This document shows, piece by piece, positions 1 to 7,760 of a stretch of DNA of 64,000 nucleotides (its first letter is position 1; every line of letters starts with the position of its first letter). This DNA comes from Alphaproteobacteria bacterium (lineage in GTDB: Bacteria; Pseudomonadota; Alphaproteobacteria; Rickettsiales; UBA8987). Under the pieces are notes generated by a model, which searched no databases, had not been told where the DNA came from, and saw nothing but the letters and a program-made list of their open reading frames with translations. The stretch spans positions 248,001-312,000 of the forward strand of contig JAUIFA010000002.1 in NCBI GenBank assembly GCA_030429625.1. Direction: 5' to 3'. Made by a program: the position numbers and the translations under genes.

Positions 1-125
<125 letters not shown>

Positions 126-126
126 C

Positions 127-155
127 TTGCTTTCTTAGAAAACTGGGATTATAGT
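127..155 (+). promoter_or_regulatory. Probable sigma-70 promoter of rnpB
   Basis: TTGCTT (127-132), a 17-base spacer and TATAGT (150-155) give a good housekeeping promoter. Its expected start site, six to eight bases downstream of the -10 element, coincides with the 5' end of the RNase P RNA deduced from the P1 helix. Position and spacing were read directly; activity is inferred. Confidence 0.65.
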
Positions 156-160
156 GCGGC

Positions 161-512
161 CAGCCAGATGGTTGGATGACCGCGTGTTGCACGAGGAAAG
201 TCCGGGCTCCACGGAAAACGGTGCTGGATAACGTCCAGCGGAGGTGACTCTAGGGAAAGTGCCACAGAAAATATACCGCCTGCTTGCAGGTAAGGGTGAA
301 ATGGTGCGGTAAGAGCGCACCGCGTTGTTAGTAATAGCAATGGCAGGGTAAACCCCACCGGGAGCAAGATCAAATAGGGACAGCGCGCAGCAATGCAGGC
401 ATTTCCGAGCCGAGCTGTCCGGGTAGGTCGCTAGAGATATATGGTGACATATATCGTAGAGGAATGGTCATCGCTATTTATAGTACAGAACCCGGCTTAT
501 AGACCATCTGGC
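161..512 (+). ncRNA. rnpB: RNase P RNA (bacterial type A)
   Basis: This is the catalytic RNA of RNase P, which removes 5' leaders from pre-tRNAs. The conserved 5' core GAGGAAAGTCCGGGCTCC lies near 194-211 and the 3' core ACAGAACCCGGCTTATAG near 485-502; these two strands form helix P4. The outer P1 helix pairs GCCAGATGGT (163-172) with ACCATCTGGC (503-512), which fixes both ends. A T-run (513-518) follows immediately and fits termination or 3' processing. The AGAGGAATG-type joining region is visible near 458-466. The length of about 350 nt is normal. No protein gene overlaps it. Confidence 0.96.
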
Positions 513-523
513 TTTTTTAACAT

Positions 524-603
524 GTCATTGCCTGAATTGCGTAAGCAATTATGGGGCAATCCAGAGCAACACTCTCTAGATCTCCACCTACGGTGAAGAT
601 GAC
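524..603. repeat. Dispersed GTCATT...GATGAC repeat, copy 1
   Basis: This element starts with GTCATT and ends with GAAGATGAC, so its termini are inverted. It contains the block CAATCCAGAG and the block GATCTCCACCT-CGGTGAAG. The same architecture occurs at 18689-18765, where the internal blocks are almost identical. Both copies lie in intergenic DNA. It resembles the short palindromic intergenic repeats common in proteobacteria, such as dRS3-like ATTCCC/GGGAAT elements, but the exact family is not known to me. Confidence 0.7.
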
Positions 604-659
604 ACCTAATTTCATCATTATGTGAAGCGGTAGCTTGCACAGAATCTATATGGGAATGG

Positions 660-732
660 ATCCTGTGCTATTACCTGGCGGTAATCCACAGGATGACAAT
701 ATAGCAATGTTTCTATACCAATGGGTAATAGA
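660..732. repeat. Two adjacent inverted repeats in the rnpB/CNB-gene gap
   Basis: ATCCTGTG (660-667) pairs with CACAGGAT (687-694), and inside that loop ATTACC pairs with GGTAAT, giving one nearly perfect nested hairpin. A second, imperfect one pairs TCTATACC (712-719) with GGGTAATAGA (723-732). They lie just downstream of a minus-strand gene. Neither has a clear T-run, so they are not convincing terminators; they may be part of a repeat family. Confidence 0.5.
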
Positions 733-740
733 ACAACAGA

Positions 741-1253
741 TTAGGAATGTTTAAAAGCGGTGGCAAATAACACGCGGAAAACGCTTTTCATGAAAGGGTC
801 TAGCTTTTCAATTTTCTTTTGTAATTCTTTATCATGGCCAATTTCTTCTTCGGTTCGTATGTGGGTATGTGTCATGTCATATTCAAGCCAAGAGGGAAGG
901 TTCTGAGAATTTTCTTTATTATTAACCCGAATGGTTAGCGCAAGTTCTTGATAGGCTTTGCGGACGTCCTTATCAACCCGAGAGAGTTTGCCTTCAAAAT
1001 CACGGGCTTTTAAACGGTAGCAAAATGTATCCTCAATGGCGGTAACCGTTGCCGAACGTTTGTGATTGTCTACCAACGCCATTTCACCAAAAAGGCAATT
1101 ATCACCATCGGTAGCCAGAATTTCTGTTTTGTTTCCGTCAGATTGAGAAATCTCTATTTTGCCTTTTAAGATAAGGTACACCCCATCGGCAAAGTCATTC
1201 TCCTTAAAAATTATATCCCTAGGTGAGTAATGTAAAACCGGTAAGTCATCCAT
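741..1253 (-). CDS. Stand-alone cyclic-nucleotide-binding domain protein
   Basis: The 170-residue protein is a single CAP_ED (cNMP-binding) fold. The phosphate-binding cassette is visible as GEMAL at residues 56-60 followed by RSATV at 66-70, as in CRP-family proteins. The residues after about 110 are helical and hydrophilic and contain no helix-turn-helix, so it is not a CRP-type transcription factor. Such proteins usually bind cAMP or cGMP and act by protein contact; the partner here is unknown. It lies 37 bases downstream of the DUF1189 gene on the same strand, so the two probably form one transcript. Confidence 0.8.
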   Translation of the reverse strand: MDDLPVLHYSPRDIIFKENDFADGVYLILKGKIEISQSDGNKTEILATDGDNCLFGEMALVDNHKRSATVTAIEDTFCYRLKARDFEGKLSRVDKDVRKAYQELALTIRVNNKENSQNLPSWLEYDMTHTHIRTEEEIGHDKELQKKIEKLDPFMKSVFRVLFATAFKHS

Positions 1254-1290
1254 GTTGTTACCTTAATCAGTTACGTTGGAAAACAATATA

Positions 1291-2130
1291 CTAATTTTTT
1301 CTGCTGCTATCAATGGCATAATAAGTATAGGCTAGCTGCATTAGAAAAAATACGACAAGAGGATAGCCAAACAGTCCATTTGGCAAAACGATATCCAATG
1401 TTTTAAAAACAATGGTAGGCGTTGAAGCAATGATGGCCAAGCGCAATGAGTTAGTAAATTTTATCTCTATTCTCATTAGTCCGGTGACCACGAGCGCATA
1501 AATTGCCGCAAGGATAAGATTGTCCAAAAAGAAATAGAGCGTAAAACTTATGATTCCTGCAAGATAAGAGGATGTTTCTGAAATGACCAGCATATGAAGA
1601 AACTGGCTGTAAAATTCTTTGTCCAGTGTAACCGGTTCATTGTTTTCAGGAAGAACACCTTGTAATAATTTTTGAAGTGGTAAAATATATTCCTGTCCAT
1701 TGTTGCTCATAAAATGAATGTTATTTTTGGTAACCATAAAAGTGGATTGGGTTTCTTTAATGCTTTTTAAAATATCCGCAGTGTCAATGATAAGAATGGT
1801 TTTTCCTGAGGCGTTAAGTACGTTGTAAGTGCTCTTATTTTTGGTAGATAATGTATAATCTTTAATCGTTACTTCAGGAATTTGGGCAATGATGTTGTCT
1901 AAATACTCCTCCTTAGAGGCAATATTCTTCAAGTCATCCGCGTCGTCAGAAAAAATAATATTATCCACCCAACTATTGATGGAATAGGCAATGACTGAGG
2001 AACTAATCAGACAAACAAGCAGTAGATATTTTAAAGGAAGGCTCTGCCATTGGTGATGTACAGAAGCATATAATTTTTTGGAGTAAAAACTATAGACAAT
2101 GGTTGAAAGGAATGACTGCAAATAATTCAT
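1291..2130 (-). CDS. DUF1189-like inner membrane protein
   Basis: The 279-residue protein begins with a short amphipathic stretch (YSFYSKKLYASV), then a membrane segment near residues 33-50. An extracytoplasmic region of about 130 residues follows, and the C-terminal third has three to four more membrane segments (about 190-265). This layout, with the N-terminal FYSxKLY motif, is that of the DUF1189 family, whose function is unknown. It is the first gene of a two-gene minus-strand unit with the cyclic-nucleotide-binding protein. Its upstream region is shared with mraZ on the other strand. Confidence 0.6.
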   Translation of the reverse strand: MNYLQSFLSTIVYSFYSKKLYASVHHQWQSLPLKYLLLVCLISSSVIAYSINSWVDNIIFSDDADDLKNIASKEEYLDNIIAQIPEVTIKDYTLSTKNKSTYNVLNASGKTILIIDTADILKSIKETQSTFMVTKNNIHFMSNNGQEYILPLQKLLQGVLPENNEPVTLDKEFYSQFLHMLVISETSSYLAGIISFTLYFFLDNLILAAIYALVVTGLMRIEIKFTNSLRLAIIASTPTIVFKTLDIVLPNGLFGYPLVVFFLMQLAYTYYAIDSSRKN

Positions 2131-2239
2131 ACGCCATTTGTCGCATATTTTCTATCTTCTGGCAAGAAGCCAATCATGCTTAAAAAGGGTAATAAAAAAT
2201 ATTTATATTTTTTTGCTAGAAGAAAATGGCGGAAAAATA

Positions 2240-2366
2240 TGGGTTTCCATGGGTATGTGGCATAACTGTCTAAAAATATAACATAAAATTACATCTTTTT
2301 CCCATATTGCTATTGACACGTCCCATAATATTAGTTATCATTCCCATAGAAACCCATGCTATCCCA
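2240..2366. promoter_or_regulatory. Array of MraZ-type TGGG boxes
   Basis: MraZ binds direct repeats of TGGG spaced by ten bases. Here CCCAT (TGGG on the minus strand) starts at 2301, 2322, 2343, 2353 and 2363, that is at steps of 21, 21, 10 and 10 bases, all on one face of the helix. The last three lie immediately downstream of the -10 element. In the opposite orientation TGGG starts at 2240 and 2250. The layout predicts autorepression of mraZ, and possibly control of the divergent DUF1189 gene. The sites were seen; binding is inferred. Confidence 0.75.
2313..2341 (+). promoter_or_regulatory. Sigma-70 promoter of the mraZ cluster
   Basis: TTGACA (2313-2318), 17 bases, and TATCAT (2336-2341) form a near-consensus promoter. 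The start site would be near 2348, giving an untranslated leader of about 140 bases. Three TGGG boxes cover the start region. Confidence 0.75.
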
Positions 2367-2408
2367 TATAGCCGTCTCTCCCAAATAGTGCGTATGGAAA
2401 TTCTCTCT

Positions 2409-2436
2409 CCCAGGGGTATGGGTTTCACCCCCTGGG
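2409..2436 (+). other. Hairpin in the mraZ leader
   Basis: CCCAGGGG (2409-2416) is complementary to CCCCTGGG (2429-2436), with a 12-base loop that itself contains TGGG. It would fold in the mraZ leader RNA, or act as an extra DNA site for MraZ. No T-run follows, so it is not a terminator. Confidence 0.45.
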
Positions 2437-2486
2437 GTTTATCCTCAGGTTTTGCGCAAAATTTTTAAAAGGGGTTGGGTATATAA

Positions 2487-2951
2487 GTGGCATTATTTTT
2501 ATCCACATATATCAATAAAGTTGATAAGAAGGGGCGGGTTTCTGTTCCTGCTGCGTTTCGTGCTGTGTTGTCCAACCAAAATTTCAACGGAATTATTGCC
2601 TATCCTTCCTTCGTGTATGATTGCATTGAGGCCAGCGGTATGGATCGCATCGAAAAATTGAGCGAGTCGATTGACAGTCTTGATCCGTATTCTGAAGAAA
2701 GAGACGCATTTGCTTTAAGTATCTTAGGGGGCTGTCAACAGCTTCAATTTGATGCAGACGGGCGTGTTCTGTTGCCAGAAGTGCTTATCAGTAATGCTAA
2801 GATTTCAGACAGAGCTGTGTTTGTAGGTAAAGGGCAAACCTTTGAAATATGGCAGCCTGAAATGTTTGAAGAATATTCTGTTAAGGCACGTGAAATGGCT
2901 AAAACAAAGCGGGCATCTTTAAGTTTACAACCTAAGAAGAGTAACGAATAA
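2487..2951 (+). CDS. mraZ: Transcriptional regulator MraZ
   Basis: The 154-residue protein has the duplicated SpoVT/AbrB-like fold of MraZ; the N-terminus ALFLSTYINKVDKKGRVSVP is the classic first half, and the second half carries DADGRVLLPE. It starts at GTG 2487, after an AAAAGGGG Shine-Dalgarno sequence. MraZ represses its own dcw cluster by binding TGGG repeats, which are present in the promoter. Five bases after its stop comes rsmH. Its C-terminal tail is short and basic (RASLSLQPKKSNE). Confidence 0.96.
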   Translation: MALFLSTYINKVDKKGRVSVPAAFRAVLSNQNFNGIIAYPSFVYDCIEASGMDRIEKLSESIDSLDPYSEERDAFALSILGGCQQLQFDADGRVLLPEVLISNAKISDRAVFVGKGQTFEIWQPEMFEEYSVKAREMAKTKRASLSLQPKKSNE

Positions 2952-2956
2952 TATTT

Positions 2957-3904
2957 ATGACATCCTATTCTCATATTTCTGTTTTAAAAGATGAAGTGCT
3001 GCACTACATGGCACCTAAAGATGGTGAAGTGTATGTGGATGGGACATTTGGAGCTGGTGGACACAGTCGTGCTCTGTTGGAAGCGGCCGATTGCGTTGTT
3101 TACGGTATGGATCGTGATCCTAATGTAAAAGAATATGTTGAACAGATTGAGAAAGATTTTGGTGACCGTTTTATTTTTATTCACGGTCAGTTCGGCAATA
3201 TTAAAAAATTACTCAATGATCATGGCGTAGAAAAAGTTGACGGTATCCTGTTGGATATTGGTGTTTCTTCTATGCAGATTGATAATCCAGAGCGTGGTTT
3301 TTCCTTCATGAAGGATGGGCCTCTGGATATGCGGATGAGTGAGAATGGGAGCGATGCTGCGGCCCTGGTTAACGATGCCAGCGAGGAAGAACTTGCTGGC
3401 ATCATCTTCAAATATGGAGGGGAAAGAAAATCCCGTCATATTGCCAGAGCGATCATCAATGCTAGAGTTACTACTCCCATCACTCGGACCGGGCAGCTGG
3501 TTGATATCGTTAAAAAGGCAGTAGGGGGCTATAACGATACTATCAATCCAGCTACCCGGACATTTCAGGCACTCAGAATCTGGGTCAATAATGAGCTAGG
3601 GGAGCTCGAGGAGGCGTTAGAATCGTCCGAGTCACTGCTGAACGCGGGTGGGCGTTTGGCAGTGATTACTTTCCATTCGGGGGAAGACCAGATTGTGAAA
3701 TATTTTATTGATGAGCGTAGTGGCAAACAACAGAGCTATTCTCGTCATCAACCTATTCCAGTGAACGACAACAAAGAGGCAAGCCTAAAAAAGGTGACGC
3801 GTAAAGCGGTTGCACCCTCTGATCGCGAGCTGGAAACAAACGTCAGAGCACGTTCAGCAAAATTAAGAGTGGCACAGCGAACCGATGCCCCTTGCTGGAA
3901 TTAA
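2957..3904 (+). CDS. rsmH: 16S rRNA (cytosine-1402-N4)-methyltransferase
   Basis: RsmH (MraW) methylates C1402 in the decoding centre of 16S rRNA using S-adenosylmethionine. The SAM-binding motif YVDGTFGAGGHS lies at about residues 26-37. LDIGVSS at 99-105 and GPLDMRM at 121-127 are the family signatures, and the C-terminal part has the characteristic VNNELGELEEAL and TFHSGEDQIVK segments. The length of 315 residues is normal. It follows mraZ by five bases and is followed by ftsL after 13 bases, so the four genes are one operon. Confidence 0.97.
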   Translation: MTSYSHISVLKDEVLHYMAPKDGEVYVDGTFGAGGHSRALLEAADCVVYGMDRDPNVKEYVEQIEKDFGDRFIFIHGQFGNIKKLLNDHGVEKVDGILLDIGVSSMQIDNPERGFSFMKDGPLDMRMSENGSDAAALVNDASEEELAGIIFKYGGERKSRHIARAIINARVTTPITRTGQLVDIVKKAVGGYNDTINPATRTFQALRIWVNNELGELEEALESSESLLNAGGRLAVITFHSGEDQIVKYFIDERSGKQQSYSRHQPIPVNDNKEASLKKVTRKAVAPSDRELETNVRARSAKLRVAQRTDAPCWN

Positions 3905-3917
3905 TTAGGAGGAGATT

Positions 3918-4214
3918 ATGCTAAAACCAACAGTCATTATGGGTAGTTTGATCCTTTTAGTATTAGCGGTTTCGGTCTTTCAAGTGGAACGCTATGTACA
4001 AAGCTTGCGTACGGAGCTTGAGGAAGTAAACCGCCAGCTACGTGCGGGTCATGAAGAAATTCATGTTTTGGAAGCGGAGTGGGCATATCTCAACCAGCCA
4101 TCACGTTTGCGTGATGTTGCTTCCAACTATCTTGATATTGACATGATCGATGCCAAGCAAATTGGTCAGGTTGAAACGATGGCCTATCGTCCGGTTATGC
4201 TATCCAGTAAATAA
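3918..4214 (+). CDS. ftsL: Cell division protein FtsL
   Basis: This 98-residue bitopic protein has one membrane segment (about residues 5-22) and then a coiled coil (about 25-55, RTELEEVNRQLRAGHEEIHVLEAEWAYL in outline). It ends with the alphaproteobacterial FtsL motif NQPSRLRDVASNYL. FtsL joins FtsB and FtsQ in the periplasm and activates FtsW/FtsI. A strong Shine-Dalgarno sequence (AGGAGG) precedes the start. The identification rests on fold, motif and position between rsmH and ftsI. Confidence 0.9.
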   Translation: MLKPTVIMGSLILLVLAVSVFQVERYVQSLRTELEEVNRQLRAGHEEIHVLEAEWAYLNQPSRLRDVASNYLDIDMIDAKQIGQVETMAYRPVMLSSK

Positions 4215-4217
4215 TCA

Positions 4218-5918
4218 ATGAACCGATATACGACGCATTCTTCCATGCATTTGCATCTTGAAGGTGCTGTAAAGCACGCGGTGGAGGTTGGTCACGGGCG
4301 CGTCATTTTTGTGGCACTAATATTTGTGTTGTGTTTTGTTGTTATTGCAGGTCGTCTCATTGAATTATCAATGGACAGGGACAAAGCGGGCATAAGACAT
4401 ATTTCAATGATCGGCGATACGGGATTAAAGTTAGAAAGAGCAGCAATTTATGACCGTAATGGGCAGCTTTTGGCAACCAATTTAAAAACCCAATCACTTT
4501 TTGCTAATTGCAGAGAGATTATGGATCCAGTTGAAGCGGCAAAAAAGCTGGTGACAGTATTACCTGAATTGGATTATGACCAGTTGTTAGAGCGTTTGTC
4601 TTCGGACAAGGTGTTTGTGTGGCTGAAGCGAAACCTGCATCCTTCAGAAGTGCTTGCGGTTAACAATCTAGGTATTCCCGGCTTAAATTTCCAAAACGAT
4701 GAAAAACGTACCTATCCCCAGGGGGATTTATTTTCACATGTGCTGGGTTTTGTGGGTGATGATGGTGTTGGGTTGGCAGGCATTGAAAAAGAATTTGACT
4801 GTATGCTGCAAATTGATAGTGATAACCGCAGATGTGCCAAAGGGCAGAATGTTACCCTATCTGTTGATATGCGGGTGCAGGATATTATGTATCATGAGCT
4901 TATGAAACAATATGTTGCGCATAAGGCAAAAGCTGCCGCGGGCATTGTACTTGATGTACGCACCGGTGAAATTATCTCGATGGTAAGCTTGCCAGACTTT
5001 AACGGCAATAATCCTTCTAAAATTGATATGGATACAACCTTTAGCTATGCCACCAAAGCTTTGTATGAGATGGGTTCAACCTTTAAGAGCTTTACCATGG
5101 CCGCAGCTCTGGACTATGATAAAAGTACGATGAAGGACAAATATGATGCTAGCAAGCCAATCAAAGTGTCCCGTTTCACCATTGATGATTACCATGGTCA
5201 GGATCGGGTGCTAACCCTTCCAGAGGTCTATATGTATTCGTCAAACATTGGTACAGCAAAAATCATTGAGGAAGTTGGAGCAGATTTACAACAGAAGTTT
5301 TTATCTAAATTAGGCCTTCTAAATGAGATTGATTTAGAAATTCCAGAAACAGCAATCCCTCAATATCCAGAGAATTGGGGTAGAATAAGTACCATCACAG
5401 TTTCCTACGGCCATGGAATTTCAGTTACGCCTTTACACGTTGCTGCAGCCATCGCGGCGTTGGTTAATGGAGGCATTTACCACAGCCCCACCCTGATAAA
5501 GGGCAAAAAATCTGAGGGGAAAAGAGTAATCAAGGAAATAACCTCTGAAAATATGCGTAAACTGATGCGTCTGGTGGTATCAAATAAAGAAGGAACAGGA
5601 AAAAAGGCAGATGTTGAAGGCTATTTTGTTGGTGGCAAAACAGGAACAGCCGATAAACCTGATGGCAAAAGATACGATGGAAGGGCAGTAGTATCGTCTT
5701 TTGTTGCCGCTTTCCCGATGACAGATCCAAGATATGTGGTTATGGCATTGGTAGATGAACCCAAGGGTAATAAGGAATCATGGGGTTTTAGAACCGCGGG
5801 CTGGACTGCTGCACCGGTGGTTAAAGGCGTAATTGAGCAGATAGGCCCCATACTGGGCGTTGCACCGGTGGACGAAGACGATGAAGCAGTGAAGAAGCGT
5901 TTCGAGATCAAGTTCTAA
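4218..5918 (+). CDS. ftsI: Septal peptidoglycan transpeptidase FtsI (PBP3)
   Basis: FtsI crosslinks septal peptidoglycan together with FtsW. The protein has 566 residues: a membrane anchor at about 29-47, a PBP dimerisation domain, and a transpeptidase domain. Its active-site motifs are visible: S287-TFK (SxxK), S341-S-N343 (SxN) and K474-TG. It is the last gene of the cluster. The usual next genes (murE, murF, mraY and so on) are absent, and a flagellar operon follows 241 bases later. Confidence 0.97.
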   Translation: MNRYTTHSSMHLHLEGAVKHAVEVGHGRVIFVALIFVLCFVVIAGRLIELSMDRDKAGIRHISMIGDTGLKLERAAIYDRNGQLLATNLKTQSLFANCREIMDPVEAAKKLVTVLPELDYDQLLERLSSDKVFVWLKRNLHPSEVLAVNNLGIPGLNFQNDEKRTYPQGDLFSHVLGFVGDDGVGLAGIEKEFDCMLQIDSDNRRCAKGQNVTLSVDMRVQDIMYHELMKQYVAHKAKAAAGIVLDVRTGEIISMVSLPDFNGNNPSKIDMDTTFSYATKALYEMGSTFKSFTMAAALDYDKSTMKDKYDASKPIKVSRFTIDDYHGQDRVLTLPEVYMYSSNIGTAKIIEEVGADLQQKFLSKLGLLNEIDLEIPETAIPQYPENWGRISTITVSYGHGISVTPLHVAAAIAALVNGGIYHSPTLIKGKKSEGKRVIKEITSENMRKLMRLVVSNKEGTGKKADVEGYFVGGKTGTADKPDGKRYDGRAVVSSFVAAFPMTDPRYVVMALVDEPKGNKESWGFRTAGWTAAPVVKGVIEQIGPILGVAPVDEDDEAVKKRFEIKF

Positions 5919-5969
5919 TTTGCGGCACATATTTTCCCGATTCTGATTTCTAACTAGGAAAAATATACA

Positions 5970-6037
5970 CCATATCTTGTCCATGATAGGGCAAATATTT
6001 CCATATCTTGTATTCTTTTTGTGATTGGTATGCCCTA
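5970..6037 (+). promoter_or_regulatory. Putative enhancer sites upstream of the flgF promoter
   Basis: CCATATCTTGT occurs twice, at 5970-5980 and 6001-6011, exactly 31 bases apart (three helical turns). TAGGGCA (5987-5993) and TGCCCTA (6031-6037) form an inverted pair around the second copy. These lie about 40 to 110 bases upstream of the sigma-54 promoter, the usual location for activator (FlbD, FleQ or NtrC-like) binding. The repeats are certain; the function is inferred. Confidence 0.5.
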
Positions 6038-6078
6038 AATATATTTTAACATACTGATTTATAACTATATATAATTTT

Positions 6079-6094
6079 TGGCACGGCTATTGCT
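6079..6094 (+). promoter_or_regulatory. Sigma-54 promoter of the flgF operon
   Basis: TGGCACG (6079-6085), four bases, then TTGCT (6090-6094) is a perfect match to the -24/-12 consensus of RpoN promoters. The start site would be near 6105, about 55 bases ahead of flgF. Rod, hook and ring genes of Caulobacter and other alphaproteobacteria are driven by sigma-54 with FlbD, so the context fits. Confidence 0.88.
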
Positions 6095-6159
6095 TCCTAT
6101 GTGGCGAGAGTTCACATAGTTATTTGTGTGATTGTTGAGAGTTAAAAGGAGAGAACAAA

Positions 6160-6900
6160 ATGGATACTGCAAGCTATATTGTATTATCACGTCAGGTAGG
6201 GCTTTTTAATCAGCTCGATGTGATAGCCAACAATGTTGCCAATGCAAACACGGACGGGTTCAAGAGTGAGTCGGTTATGTTTAAAGAGTATCTGGCAAGT
6301 GCGGGGAGAGACGGCAAATCATCATTTGCGAATGATGTGATATCCGTCAGTGATATGAGTCAGGGTGATTTGAAGGCTACGGGTCGTCCGCTGGATGCGG
6401 CGATTAATGGTGAAGGATATTATTCTGTGCAAACGCCATTGGGGACTCGTTACACTCGTTCTGGCATATTCCATATCGACCAGGTAGGTCAACTCTCTAC
6501 CAAGGAAGGTTATCCTGTGTTGGATGGCGGTTCTCCGATTGTTTTCAATGAAACAGACAAAGACGTACAGATTGGTCAAGACGGTTCCATCACTACTCTT
6601 GCACCCAATGGCGTGCGGGAGATTAAAGGGGTTCTTTCAGTCTATAAATTTGACAATCCGTACATGATGAAAAAGGCTGGCGGGAATTTTTATACCAGTA
6701 ATGAAGTGCCGATTTTGGCAGAGAATGTTGCTGATTATAAAATTGCGCAGGGAATGGTAGAACAATCCAATGTTAATTCAACGAAGGAATTGACGGCCAT
6801 GATTAAGGTGAATCGTTCTGTAGGATCCACCGCAAAATTTATTACGGATGTGCACGATATGCAGCGTAAAGCAATCAGTACCATTTCAAGGATGCAGTAA
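6160..6900 (+). CDS. flgF: Flagellar basal-body rod protein FlgF
   Basis: FlgF is one of the proximal rod proteins joining the MS ring to the distal rod. The 246-residue protein has the flagellar rod N-terminal motif (QLDVIANNVANANTDGFK at about residues 20-37) and the C-terminal helix with EQSNVNSTKELTAMIKVNRS. The central D1 domain contains the typical GEGYYSVQTPLGTRYTRSG strand. A good Shine-Dalgarno sequence (AAAGGAGA) precedes ATG. It is first in the sigma-54 operon flgF-flgG-flgA-flgH. As expected for axial proteins it has no cleaved signal peptide. Confidence 0.95.
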   Translation: MDTASYIVLSRQVGLFNQLDVIANNVANANTDGFKSESVMFKEYLASAGRDGKSSFANDVISVSDMSQGDLKATGRPLDAAINGEGYYSVQTPLGTRYTRSGIFHIDQVGQLSTKEGYPVLDGGSPIVFNETDKDVQIGQDGSITTLAPNGVREIKGVLSVYKFDNPYMMKKAGGNFYTSNEVPILAENVADYKIAQGMVEQSNVNSTKELTAMIKVNRSVGSTAKFITDVHDMQRKAISTISRMQ

Positions 6901-6942
6901 CTTTAATAGAGAGATTAAAGATAGAGAGTTAGGAGAAATAAA

Positions 6943-7728
6943 ATGAGATCACTTAGTATAGCCGCTACCGGCATGTTAGCACAGCAGACGAATGTCGATG
7001 TGATATCTAACAACATTGCCAATCTTGGGACAACTGCTTACAAAAAGCAGCGTGCAGAATTTCAGGATTTGCTTTATCAACATGAATTGCGTGTGGGTAC
7101 ACAAAGCTCAGCGGCAGGAAATATCGTTCCCACTGGTATCCAGATAGGTCTTGGTGTGAAAACTGCTGCAGTCTATCGTAACAATGAACAAGGTGCTTTG
7201 GTTGGAACGGGGAACAATTTTGATCTTGCCATCGATGGCCCAGGATATTTTGAAATTACTCTGGCCGATGGTAGCCTTTCTTACACACGTGCGGGATCGT
7301 TTCAGGTGTCTGCCGATGGTGAAATTGTGACTTCACAAGGCTTTACTGTTTCGCCGGGAATTAGCATTCCTACCGGAGCAAAAGATGTCACCATTAATGA
7401 AGAAGGTGAGGTGCTTGTTAGTACTGACACAAGTACCACACCAACCAATGCCGGACAGCTTACGTTAGTAACGTTTATCAACCCAGCAGGTTTGCAGGCT
7501 GAAGGCGGGAATTTATTTACTGAAACGGAAGCTTCCGGAACGCCTATTGCAGGTTTAGCAGGAGACGATGGTTTTGGTATATTAAAGCAGAAGTTCCTTG
7601 AGCAATCCAATGTGGATTCTGTAAGTGAAATTACAACATTGATTACAGCACAACGTGCCTATGAGCTTAATTCAAGAGTGATAAGTACAAGCGATGAAAT
7701 GCTGCAATCTATCAGTCAATTAAGGTAG
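6943..7728 (+). CDS. flgG: Flagellar distal rod protein FlgG
   Basis: FlgG builds the distal rod that passes through the P and L rings. The protein has 261 residues, the length usual for FlgG. It carries the N-terminal motif DVISNNIANLGTTAYKKQRAEF, the central DGPGYFEITLADGSLSYTRAGSF and the C-terminal FLEQSNVDSVSEITTLITAQRAYE. It follows flgF after 42 bases with its own AGGAGA ribosome-binding site. Confidence 0.97.
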   Translation: MRSLSIAATGMLAQQTNVDVISNNIANLGTTAYKKQRAEFQDLLYQHELRVGTQSSAAGNIVPTGIQIGLGVKTAAVYRNNEQGALVGTGNNFDLAIDGPGYFEITLADGSLSYTRAGSFQVSADGEIVTSQGFTVSPGISIPTGAKDVTINEEGEVLVSTDTSTTPTNAGQLTLVTFINPAGLQAEGGNLFTETEASGTPIAGLAGDDGFGILKQKFLEQSNVDSVSEITTLITAQRAYELNSRVISTSDEMLQSISQLR

Positions 7729-7760
7729 TAGATAGTTAGGGAAAATTAGGGGTCAATTTG

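Noticed and set aside
135-373. Two minus-strand reading frames opposite rnpB
   Set aside because: They lie wholly within the RNase P RNA, whose helices P1 and P4 are clear, and have no ribosome-binding sites.
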